A stretch of 64,000 nucleotides of DNA from Fragilaria radians (taxonomy: Eukaryota > Bacillariophyta > Fragilariophyceae > Fragilariales > Fragilariaceae), in the NCBI GenBank assembly GCA_900642245.1, contig CAAAJI010000003.1, forward strand, positions 722,119 to 786,118, given 5' to 3'. Each line of letters begins with the position of its first letter. Within the stretch, counting starts at the first letter, position 1. A program made the position numbers and the translations under genes. This document shows positions 12,199 through 22,560 of the stretch, in pieces. The notes beneath the pieces are model-generated. The model did no database searches. It saw nothing but the letters and a program-made list of their open reading frames with translations, and had not been told where the DNA came from.

Positions 12199-13824
12199 CT
12201 ATGCAGTGTAATTTTCATTATCATTGTCCTCGTCCTCCTCAAATTTACTCAGCTCATCCAGCTCATCGAATATTTCCAAAATGTCATCGTCGCTGTCATC
12301 GTATTCGATATCAAATTCTACTTTTAGGTCATCTCGCTTGACTAACTCCAGATGTGATATCATCTTTAACTCACCATCGCAAAGTTCAAGCACTTCATGC
12401 CAGAGAGGCTTTGGGAGTGAAATGCATTGCTTGAGAGCAAGAGCTCGAGCACATGCAATTGGCTGATACTTGCCAAGTAGACATTCAACCTCCAGGGTAT
12501 TTTTTTCAAATACATGCTTTCCAGTGAAAAAACGAAAGTCTAATGGTTTATACTTCCCAGATAAAACTCCTTCAATTGCGGCATCCACACCTCCCATATA
12601 AATATTAGCCCCTGGTGAAATTTCTTTGGCACCATCGAGATCGCGAAATCCATGAATAATTGTAGCAGGTGCATGCTGCTCATCGGGGCCACCGACATAG
12701 ACCGCACATTCATTCCCGAATGCCATCAGAAATCTTTGCACGTCCGAATACGGTCCATATTTTGCTACATTCGTTCGAGAAAATGATCCTTCTAGGACTA
12801 GCTGAGCCAAATGTCTTGTCAACTTAAATGCCATAGGTCGATTCAAGACTAAGGCGGATGTTGACCCAGACTTTTCGTCGCGCTCAACTACTAAACATAC
12901 TTCTTGCCAAGTTTCCTGAAAAGAAATACAGAAAAAGAGATGAGGTAAAGAGACAAAGGCACGAATTAGTCTAATATTGCTCACCTGATTTTCTAGGTAC
13001 ATTCGAAGAAATTCCATGGATTCATCAGATAACTTGAGGGGGTCTATTTGCCCCCCCACTGCAGATTGAGAAATCCTTTTTATTTCCTTTTCACATAAAA
13101 TCTGAGCTTTTCGATACCACAAAGCGACGCGGTCTCCCTCATTCAATTGCTTCTGTAATTTAGCCCCCAGGATACTTCGTTTGTTATTTCGATAAAGTTC
13201 AACTTCTAGGGGTAAGCGCGCCACCAAGCCTCCCACTTCTGGCTACATTATCATTTATAAAGAGGAACAAATCAAATTATAAGGAAGAGTCTCACTCGAA
13301 TTTGCAAACAATTCAGTCGAAAGGTTAAATTAGATAACTCGTACCTCAGCAATTTCGTGGGCCCATATCCCTTTCAGATACTCATCGGCTAAAGACTTTG
13401 ATTGAGATCGAAGGACATCAAGATTCTCCTTGGAAACGGGTTTAAGAGGATTATCATCAATTTCCATGTCTGTGGGTGATCCACGTTCCGATAGGTTTTT
13501 CCGGAATTTACGCCAATCTCCAAGCTCATTACTATCGATATAGTCATCTTCATCTTCGTCTTGATCACCACCAATGGAGCCCTCACCAAAATCATCGTAG
13601 AAATTACCGAATATCTCGGTTTTAAATAAACGAATTTGTCGACGACTGATAGATGATGAAACCGAATGTAAGCCCAATACTGAGTTAATCAATAGCAGAT
13701 AAACTACTTCAATCCCTTTGAACTTAGACATGACAAGTTTTGATATTGCCATTTCTAAGAAGGTTGAATTGAAAATGAAAACCGCTGACGTTATACTAGA
13801 TTCATCACCAGTACAGTGCTGCAA
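12199..13824 (-). CDS. YqgE/AlgH (UPF0301, DUF179) protein with secretory leader
   Basis: Three exons: 13345-13824, 12985-13242 and 12199-12915, with introns of 102 nt (13243-13344) and 69 nt (12916-12984), both phase 0. The first junction gives HEIAE|PEVGGLVARLPLE. The core matches the bacterial YqgE/AlgH fold: ETWQEVCLVVERDE, then ALVLNRP (the N-K/R-P motif), VYVGGPDE, ANIYMGG and the late DFRFFTGKHVFE. Its biochemical role is not settled in any organism. The likely start is M32 (13731), giving the leader MSKFKGIEVVYLLLINSVLG, a signal peptide consistent with plastid or secretory routing; earlier Met codons at 13824 and 13752 are in frame. An acidic spacer (DEDEDDYIDS) precedes the domain and the C-terminus is strongly acidic. 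The 69-nt intron has no stop and is a multiple of three, so retained transcripts would stay in frame. Confidence 0.85.
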
Positions 13825-14629
13825 ATTTGGTCAGATTCCCTATCCTGTTACGGACTCACAAGTCCAAAACCCGTATGGAAAAATTGGGCCACTGGAAGCC
13901 ATTAAAAAAGAATTTTAATAACTATTCCTATGATCCATAATCTGTCGAGAACAAATCAGATTTCACAGTGTAAAGACACGGAATATTTTGTGCCAGACAA
14001 GTTGCGTGTGGATATAGACAGAGCCATGTAAGGATTTGTATTAGAGTCTCGATCCGGTCATGAAGGATTACAAAAATGTTTTGGAAATAATCCTAGATTT
14101 CTAGTTAAAAAGCATCGCACAGAATTTGTAAAGAGAAGAAAACATGCAATTGGATGAGAAGCAAAAGGAATTTTCAACTTTGTAAAAAGGATTCTTACAT
14201 TGCCTTTCTTAATTCCTCTAATACCTCTAATTACCCCACACACATGCTAAATTAAAGTTACCAACTGATAAACTAACTACAAAGTCGTAATATCGTAAAA
14301 TCTAATATATTTCTTCATCTACATCCTGATTCCTGAAGAGAGCAAAGTTGAGGGACACTCAAGCTTGTAAGATACAAATCAATTTCTTGAGGTACTTTAT
14401 GCCTAAATAATGAATTGGGCAGGAAAAACTTCATGTTCTACGAAACATTCTAATTCAATACATTTGTTTTGCTTTTTGGTTGGATGCGATATGTAGTGCT
14501 CGGCTTGTTAACGGCTAATGGTAACAATCGACTTCGAAGATGGAAACTAATGATCACCGTTCAAAGTATGAAGTATCATATCATATCGTGAAAAACTGTG
14601 GCTGGTCCCTAGAAGTTAAAATGTCTAAC
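13825..14629. other. Intergenic region, nothing recognised
   Basis: About 0.8 kb between two same-strand genes. It holds the downstream region of the MORN gene and the upstream region of the YqgE gene, both on the minus strand. ORFs at 13718-13918 and 14058-14243 show no motif. No RNA gene or repeat seen. Confidence 0.5.
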
Positions 14630-15574
14630 TTAAAGCTCAATAAAAGTGTTCTTGAATACATCCCCCTTTACTATAATCTTTGCTTCTTCATTATTCTTTG
14701 CAGTCTCTTTTAGTTTCTGAATTTTTCTGGAAATAGTATCTATCATGTTGTTTAACTCGCTAGTCCCAGATATCTTTTGCATGACCTTCAAGTCCATATC
14801 GACCAACGGCTCACCAGAGATCCATTTTCCTTCATAATTGACGCTTCCATCGAGGTTAAGTAATTTCCCTTCGCCATGAAATTCCCCTCGTTTGAATCCT
14901 CCAGCATATATACGATTAGAAATTTTGTAAATTCCATATCCATGTGGTAAATTGTCAAAAAAGTCACCGATATAAATAGTTCCATCATGCTTTATCAAGG
15001 TTGCAGACGGACCGTGCATTTTTCCTCTGTAAAAGGGACCCTGGTACCGATCACCATCATTAAATATACACTCTCCTTGTCCATGCGGAATGTTATTGTC
15101 AAGAGATCCAGTAAACCGACCCGACTTGCCACTGGGGGTTTCAAAACAGCACTCGGCAATTTGTTTGTGATACTTAGCCTTGAAAATCGGCTCTGATTCT
15201 CCTGATAATGCGGACATCTCGTCGAATCCGGTTTCTAGGGGAGTCGAATTAAAAACGATATACTCCTTAGTAATTGGTGATATTTGTAGTTCCACTCCGT
15301 CGGTCTTAATGTCAGTAGAAAGAAGAATTCGAACGCGTAGAGCTTCCTCCAAATCACTAAGAACATTTTTAGAATTTTCAAACATAGCTGGTTGTTCTCT
15401 TGGCATCTTATCATTAATCGTAATAGGACTCAAAACATCTTTTCCAATCTCCCTAGAATCACTTTTTACTAATGTCCTGCCTTTTACTCCAGATTGACTT
15501 TCAGTATGAGTTATCTTCTCATCACTCGACTTTGATTTCGAAGAAAACGCGAAGAACAGCCTATTACGCCCCAT
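14630..15574 (-). CDS. MORN-repeat protein
   Basis: A single-exon protein of 314 residues. From about residue 150 to 258 there are five consecutive MORN units: GRFTGSLDNNIPHGQGECIF, then RYQGPFYRGKMHGPSATLI, IYIGDFFDNLPHGYGIYKI, IYAGGFKRGEFHGEGKLLN and a partial NYEGKWISGEP. Each keeps the Y-x-G-x(6-9)-H/P-x-G core. MORN arrays bind lipids or proteins and often sit at membranes or the cytoskeleton. The first ~120 residues are polar and disordered. The C-terminus is a Lys/Glu-rich helix (MIDTISRKIQKLKETAKNN) likely to form a coiled coil. There is no kinase (PIPK) or other catalytic domain, so it is probably an adaptor. No signal peptide is visible. Confidence 0.85.
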   Translation of the reverse strand: MGRNRLFFAFSSKSKSSDEKITHTESQSGVKGRTLVKSDSREIGKDVLSPITINDKMPREQPAMFENSKNVLSDLEEALRVRILLSTDIKTDGVELQISPITKEYIVFNSTPLETGFDEMSALSGESEPIFKAKYHKQIAECCFETPSGKSGRFTGSLDNNIPHGQGECIFNDGDRYQGPFYRGKMHGPSATLIKHDGTIYIGDFFDNLPHGYGIYKISNRIYAGGFKRGEFHGEGKLLNLDGSVNYEGKWISGEPLVDMDLKVMQKISGTSELNNMIDTISRKIQKLKETAKNNEEAKIIVKGDVFKNTFIEL

Positions 15575-16770
15575 GTCGGTGGAAGGGATAATAATAATTC
15601 AGGTTTGTGAGATTACTGTCACGACAGAAAAAGATAAAAATCTCAACGCACGTGGGTATGGGATTGAATTCAATGCATCGCGTAATATAATACAGGCTGA
15701 AAATTTGCATTTACGACCAAATTTCAAGGGAATCACGTGCCTAAACCGCAAAATAAGTGACTAGGTAACTACCACTGAAAAATTAAAGATATGCAACTTT
15801 TTTGGAAAAGTTAATTGATGGTTTGAGCAATCATCCCTCAGAGTAGAAAAATTGTGATTTTTGGGATTGTATTAGTTTAAAATAAAGTTACCACCTGCTA
15901 AGTGAGTAAAACCCCCTCCCATTCAAATCTTGGATGAATGATGGAAAGAAGATGAATGGTTGATGAGAAACCACGACCCTGAGCGGAAGTTGGAATTTAG
16001 TCACGAACCTGCTGCTCTAAAGTATGTCAGGCAGAGTAATATTATTTAATAATTGGTATCAAATTATTTGACAAGATGTTTGCGTCCTTCTGGATTTGAT
16101 AAATATATGTCTTGAACGAGAAGATTATTCCTTTTTCATGGGATGAATAATTCCTTACAGAAGAATCTAAACATATTATGACCAGGCACTGATACAGTAA
16201 TATACATAATATCTACAAAAGCAAAGTTTCTCTACAATATTCCCGCAACAAGATCAAGCTCATCTCAATAAAAATCTTAATGTGGTCAATTCTGCATACA
16301 TTTCAAGAATAGCAGAATGTTATGGATCTTTTTCAAGACGAATGGATTTCTTCACGTGGGAAATTAAGTGACTTCTCTAGAATAAGTTGTCACAAGAAGA
16401 AATTATGATCCAAATAACACAATATCTATAATGTGGATCCTTTATTCAAATCTTGTATGCAACTACAGTATCTTATCCAAGAGTTTGCTTTGACTCTCAA
16501 GGAATTAGGGGTAGAGATCAGTTGTATGTCAAAAAAGCAAAGCCCAAAGTAAGCCCCTACAATAGTTGGATCTCAATAGCTACGTTGTTACTTATAACAA
16601 ATCTTATCACTTAAGCATTAAGCAAAGTGTTTAGCTCTTAGTTGCATAGTATGGGACAATAATTATGTCAAGTACTTGCATCATGTAAATCGCACGAGAG
16701 TTTTGGACCAAGTGACATTCCAAAAGAATGATTGACAGCCTCATAAATCCTACAAAAAATACAAATTAAC
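15575..16770. other. Intergenic region between divergent genes
   Basis: About 1.2 kb separating the MORN gene (minus) from the SufE-MnmA gene (plus), so it should hold both promoters. It is AT-rich, with one small ORF (15573-15764) without features. I see no repeat, RNA gene or element motif. Confidence 0.5.
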
Positions 16771-18969
16771 ATGACAAATCGACATCGAACTCATAACCAC
16801 TGCTCTGCTTTGTTACTCTTCATCCGATTTTACGCTTGCTTCTCTTTTTCTTCAAATCTTGATTGGAAGCCAAGACGAAACATGGTGGGATCTGTGAGTT
16901 GTCAGCAAGATAAATTAGGTTCAAGTCAAACAGAACAAGACGTACATCGGTTCCTTGTCCAATTGGGATTAAATTTTGATTCTTATCGACGGCGGTTTGA
17001 CTTCGGTGGCTTCTGGCAGCGTAAAGCAATAGATTCTGTTGGAGTAGTGAGTATCTTCATGCACATGGATTAAATTCATCGGAAGCACAACGACAAGCAG
17101 AACGGCCATACCATGTAAAGTTTGAACGTGAGCGAGTAACTCGTGATGGTATCATATTTCGTGTAATTGTTGATGGAGGACGTCGCATTGAGACTTACAA
17201 ACTTGGTGACTGGAATGAAACAATTCAGACTAACTCCACTAGCCCTTTGTTTGGCAATGAGTCAATTCTTCGGCGACGAACGTACTGGAAAGGGTATAAT
17301 CATGTTACGGAATCTTTCACGTCAAATGGTTCGAAAGAAGTAACAATTCGATACTTAGAGGACAATTTATTAGTTGTTGAAAGGATTTTCCAAAGAGTAA
17401 ACTCCGACAAAAGATTTATTTCCACAGAGTATTTTGAACCTAGATTTGATGAAGAACAAACGAACATATTTTCCTCTAAAGTGATGCGAGTGCCAGGGTG
17501 TATTGCCACCGTTGAACTATGCACTTCCTTGATCCTTTCAGGAAACACCTCTAGGGTTAAAATCGATGGAGAAGCAGATTCTATGATTAGTCGCGGTATG
17601 CTTGCACTTTTAAGTCAGGAGGTAGGAAAAATGAGTTCAGAAGACTTTCTTTCTTTAGATCCCTCAAATATTGCAGATCTTTTGGGATTGCGTCAAGTGC
17701 TTTCATATGGTAGAAATGATGGTCTTGCAAGTATGACACAGCTAGCCCAGTCACAACTACGATCAATTCTCCTCGGCACGGATAAGGGTGAAGCCCAGGT
17801 TTCTTCAAGTGTCAGCAAGAAAGGTGTTACTGTTGCGCTACTTCTTTCCGGTGGAGTTGATTCCTCCGTTGCTTTAAATTTATTGAAAAAACAAAGCTAT
17901 GATGTGACTGCATTTTATCTTAAGATTTGGCTTGAAGATGAACTTGCGCATTTGGGACAATGTCCTTGGGAAGATGATGTTCGAATGTGTGAGGCTGTAT
18001 GCGCACAGGCTGGAGTGCCTTTGGAAATTATTTCTTTGCAACAACAGTACAAAGACAGAGTTATATCTTATACTATATCTGAAGCAACTAAGGGAAGGAC
18101 TCCAAACCCAGATATCATGTGTAATTCGCGAATTAAATTTGGGTGCTTTTACGAAGCAATTGGTCATCGTGGATTCGATTTCATTGCGACAGGTCATTAC
18201 GCTCAAATTCACACAGATGAGATTACAGCACAGAGAAAGCTTCTCAGAGCTCCTGATCCAGTAAAAGATCAAAGCTATTTTCTATGTTCCCTCACCCAAG
18301 AACAGCTTCAAAAGGTAATTTTTCCTATTGGTAATTTGCAAAAGTCAGAAGTTCGAAATCTTGCTGAAGAGTTCGATTTACCAAATAAAGGCAGACCTGA
18401 CTCGCAAGGGCTATGCTTTCTTGGTAAATTGAAATTCGATGATTTTCTTGGTGCTTATCTTGGTGAACGTCCTGGCGACATTGTAGATGCAGCTAACGGT
18501 GACATTTTGGGGAAACATAAAGGAGTATGGTATCATACTATTGGTCAAAGAAAAGGAATAGGAAAAAGGTTGAAATCCGAGGGCAACCTCCAGAGGACCA
18601 TGGTATGTGGTTTCGAAGGATACTGCTCAAGATTTAGTGTATGTTTCAAATGAATACGAGGAAGAAAAATTTACGGCAGCACGTACAAACGTTTTCATTG
18701 AGGACATCAATTGGGTGTCAGGATATCCGCCATCTCGTCTCTATGATGCGGACAATAATTTTTGTACTGCCTTATTTCAAATGAAAGTTCGTCACGGCCC
18801 GAACATCGTGTTAGGATCTCTTTGTCTCAATGCTATAGACGCGGGCAAAATTCTCCTGGAAAAGAAAGACGGAGGCCTTGCTCCCGGGCAATTTATTGCA
18901 CTTTATGAAATTGATAATGTTGAATGCCTCGGAGGCGGAATAATTAGCGAAAAATATTGGGTCGAATGA
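16771..18969 (+). CDS. mnmA: SufE-like domain fused to MnmA tRNA 2-thiouridylase, frame break in C-terminus
   Basis: MnmA adenylates U34 of certain tRNAs and replaces O2 with sulfur. Its PP-loop (LLLSGGVDSSV, near 17845), NPDIMCN (Cys codon 18120-18122) and GLCFLG (Cys codon 18414-18416) carry the ATP site and both catalytic cysteines. GHY, KDQSYFL and GQRKGIG are also present. Upstream in the same frame is a SufE-type acceptor domain: RVPGCIATVEL (Cys codon 17499-17501), GEADSMISRGMLALL, SLDPSNIADLLGL and RNDGLASM. Before that, ~110 beta-rich residues look lipocalin/FABP-like. The N-terminus (MTNRHRTHNHC...LLLFIRFYACFSFSS) resembles a plastid signal peptide. The first exon (16771 to ~17046) must join the frame opening by 17121 through an intron or indel I could not fix. 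Near 18590 the frame shifts by one base; the last ~120 residues (PWYVVSKD ... CLGGGII) continue in the +1 frame to 18969. Confidence 0.85.
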
Positions 18970-19859
18970 CTTGTCGTTAACAAACACTCTGATTTTCAAA
19001 AAGATCCAGTGATATCCATGTATTTCCAAAGCACGAGTGTTATTGTCCATGACCTGGCAACACTGACTAACTTTGGGATCAATTTTCTATTTTGGGAATT
19101 TCGAAACATTATTTGCATCTTATGCTCAGCTAGTCAAGGCAGTCTAATCCAGATTTTGCAATCCGAAACAATTGTATCTTAGCGCATAGGTCAACTATTG
19201 CTTATTTCTTTGCTATCTTGCCTTTGATGTTCAAATGTGAAAGCCCACGTCATCACTTTTTTTAGTTGTATGAGTAATGCTATGTTGATCTCCAACTGAC
19301 TTCAACAAATTTGTGGATTATGTACCCTGGAAGCTGTACACTAGTGCATCCTGTATACCTGTGTAAGGCAAGTCAGTTGATATTGGCAATTTGAATTTCA
19401 ATTTTTTGCATTCTAATTCCATATCAAATCTCCTTCTTAATTCAAAGTGACAGTCTTCAGAGTTTATTTCTTGGAATAAATAAGTTATAGCAAACAATTC
19501 AACATCAATATCCAGAAGATTTCTTGCAACACCAGTGTAATGTACTCTACATAATCGTGGAGGACATAACAAAAGTCCATTTATGTACCGCTGAAGCGTA
19601 TAGAATGAAGTTTGTGCGATGGTGCAAGAATGATCGGGTATGAAGCAGCCATTGCAAGTAGAAGGAAAAGGATACATGGAAAAAACATGGAGTGAAAGCC
19701 TTTGCTAGTCTGCATTGAAGAATGATCAATATCCTGAGGTTTGGATTACAGAGCTTGAAGATTTGCGCACAAAGCATTTGTGATAGGGTCCATCATTTCA
19801 GACAATCAGTTTATGATCTTCATCATGAACAATTTGACATCTCATTAAGAGCTTCAATT

Positions 19860-20530
19860 GGCATTTAAAGAGAAGTGCATTGGGCAAAAAGAGACTCCTC
19901 TTTCACTTGATGAGATTAGAGATGAGCTTAACCTTTGTTTTACAAGACTCAAGTTGAGAATTAAAGGGAAATCAGGCATTATTTAGAGGGTAATCTACAG
20001 GGAAATGATGAAGTTGTGGAATGATTGGACAAATACTTGGAGAATAAATATCAAACTTAGCAACATGGTGGGACAACCGTAATTCAAATAATGAAGCTTG
20101 CTGTGTGTGCTAACATAGATCTGGACATCTGAAGAGAAATTAATTAAAATTGAAGATACAAATAATCAAAACAACAATAAGAGTACAGCAAGTTGTGTTG
20201 GAAATCAAGACAGGCAGATATTTGGTTCTACAGATGTTACATTTCTGAAATGACAAATTTTAAAAATGTCACAAGATTTTTGAATTTGAGTTTGTACTAC
20301 ATGCGGAACACTACTGTCATTTTGTGGAAGGGTTGCATGGCATTATGGACATTCATGAAGAGATTACTGTTGGAAACGGGAAGTCCATGATTGGAACCAA
20401 ACTGGGAAAGTTGAAGAGTAGAGTGGAATACATTGACTCTTTTACATTTGATATTTACATTGAATAATCATCAGCCTGTATCTGATTGTTGAGTAACCCT
20501 CTTCAGTATGAATAAAGCTGATTCAACTTA
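19860..20530 (+). mobile_element. Ty1/copia gag and protease remnant, plus strand
   Basis: At 19870-19970 the plus strand reads KETPLSLDEIRDELNLCFTR, a copia-gag type helix. From 20200 a frame-broken protease follows: a degraded D-S-G-A-T-x-H-M-T region near 20215-20250, then GLHGIMDIHEEITVGNGKS and GTKLGKLKS at about 20330-20420. This is the conserved copia protease-to-GAG-pre-integrase stretch. Later, near 20500, TLFSMNKAD recalls the NLFS motif. Several stops and frameshifts make it non-functional. Confidence 0.6.
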
Positions 20531-20639
20531 AGCAACAGAAAAATCTCAATTTGTCCGCGCTGGACTGAAAGACAAAATATGAAACAGAGTTGACAACAAC
20601 TGCTTCACCTAATATCTTGGTGACAAAGTCAGAAGGAAA

Positions 20640-20900
20640 TGACCGTGTGAAATTCTATTTGGATGTAAGCTAAATTTGAAAGTTTTCTAGTTTTTCATTC
20701 AAATTGTCCTTTGCACATGAAATTTGAGAGGCCAAAAATTGGAGTCAAATAAGAATGGAGAAGAAAACCAATAAAGCAGTCAATCAAAGCACAAGTGAAA
20801 GAAGAGAAAAGTGACGCTATTTGAAATTATTGCAAGAATTCTGGACATGAAAATCCAAATTGCTTCAAATTGTCACAAAAAAGTCTTTTAAAGAAAGAAA
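20640..20900 (+). mobile_element. Second copia gag fragment with degraded zinc knuckle
   Basis: Near 20825-20870 the plus strand reads NYCKNSGHENPNCFKL, a CCHC knuckle (C-x2-C-x4-H-x4-C) whose first Cys position is now a TGA stop. It lies downstream of the protease remnant at 19860-20530, the wrong order for one element. It therefore belongs to a second insertion or a rearranged copy. Confidence 0.5.
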
Positions 20901-21499
20901 CTTTGCTCAAACTATTGGCTTTGTCAAGAAATCTCCAATCATTTCCGCAGTTGGGCAGGATTTTACTCAATTTAGGGATTATGAGATCCGAAATGTAACA
21001 ATAACTTTTATCAAAGTGTCTAGTCCTTTATTCAGAACTAGTTTTGCCATTTACTTCTATCTTCATCAAACTCTGGTTATCTCAATAGACAACATTCAAT
21101 TTAATAATCCGACCATGTGACTCCATGAATAACCTAGGCAAAAGGATTTCACTCACAACATTGTCCAATGCAATATATTCTGCTTCAAATTAACATTTGC
21201 CTTGTGGAAATAGAGCATACTGAACATTACCCAAACCCATCAGAGAACCTGTATGACTCTTTAAATCTTTATTTGTTGCAAAGGATGCATCATAGTATCA
21301 TTTTGTTGTTCCTGAATTGTCCATTGAAAGTGTCGCAACCTTTTTTTGTGTCACATTTAGGTAATTCACTAACTTTTCTAGCTAATTCCAATCATGTTCA
21401 TTTGATCTATGCACTCTCGTTGCAAGAAATGCAATTCCTGGTTGAATGTCCTGCCTATGCATAGAAACATTCCTTTCAAACCAAAATTCTGAGAAGTTG

Positions 21500-22560
21500 G
21501 TGCTGCATTTCCTCTTGCATCATCAACCTGCAATGTGATTGTATGCTGTCTTCCTTCAACCATTTGATTGGCACTAACATTCCATGAAGTACCTTGAGCA
21601 TGACAATCAATGAAACCTTGTTTGATTTAAAATGAAAGATTCATATTTTTCTAGATCAAATTCAACTATCCTGTCAACTCAAGCGTCACTTATTTCATAA
21701 TAATTTTTATCTTTGTGTGCTGGTACCTATTTCTGTTTTGACAAAAGCATTTGGCATATCAACAGTCATAGCATCTCTTTTTTTTAATCTTGGTCGTTTT
21801 TGTATATTGCTTTAATTTTGGTCGTTATTGTATATTGCTTTTTCCTCGTGTTGTTGCTTCCACCCTTTTATAGGCTTAATAACCTCAAAAAGAGAGCTTT
21901 CATATTATCACCTGGAGACTTGTCTCTAACATAGTGGGCTGTCCGATATGTTTTGAACTTTGTTGTGATAAACGTTAAACCGATCACAGTCATTAAGTCG
22001 ATGCTTAAGCTTGCTGCATATTGTGAAGTGATAAGTTTGCATGGTCTCTCAATATAATTGACCGCGACTGCAATTGGTTTCTACTTAATTGCTTTACCTT
22101 TAATTGCATTAATATCATCTCCGATTGGTTTTTCTACCAAATCAATATCGTTGGTGCAATTGCATTCATTGGCAAAATTTCCTTAAATCATTGGTTGACA
22201 GAGTTTCCAATGCATGAAATAAATCCCTAGCTCTTTGCTCTTTTGAACTATGGCATTCTATAAAATTTGTTGTTGTCGTCGACTGTAGGTAGCAATTGTA
22301 TTTTCATCTTCTGGTTGCAATGGGCTCAAACCAAACTTGTTCAAGTGATAAATAGACACAAATTGCATTGCCATTGGCCGAATCTGCATTGATACGTTTT
22401 TCTTAGCCATTTCGGCATAACTGAAGATATTTATTATTGCTTTTGGATTGTACCACGCTTTGCCCCATTCCGGAATGCATTTGTTGTTAACATTCCTGCA
22501 TATGTTGCAGATCCATAGGTTAATCAGTTCCGCAAATATTATTGACATATGCCAATATTG
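21500..22560 (-). mobile_element. Ty1/copia pol remnant (protease, integrase, RT traces), minus strand
   Basis: The minus ORF 22258-22548 contains PEWGKAWYNPKAIINIFSYA, the copia post-protease block (GxVWYNPxxIxNILSLA). Next, at 21840-22140, comes an integrase-type stretch: IKGKAIK, a stop, then NYIERPCKL, SLSIDLMTVIGLTFITT and YRTAHYVRDKS, matching copia blocks that normally read IDTMYVNGLPFLTTI. Near 21530, TITLQVDDA resembles the RT YVDD box. It is far too close to the integrase, so large internal deletions have occurred. Confidence 0.68.
21785..21842. repeat. Two-copy 28-bp tandem repeat
   Basis: TAATCTTGGTCGTTTTTGTA and its near-copy TAATTTTGGTCGTTATTGTA start 28 bp apart, each followed by TATTGCTT. 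It lies within decayed retroelement sequence and is probably a replication-slippage product. Confidence 0.7.

Noticed and set aside
18570..18594. Possible 25-nt intron explaining the MnmA frame break
   Set aside because: GT and AG ends fit and the joined frame works, but 25 nt is far below every other intron here (57 nt and up); a one-base indel is simpler.
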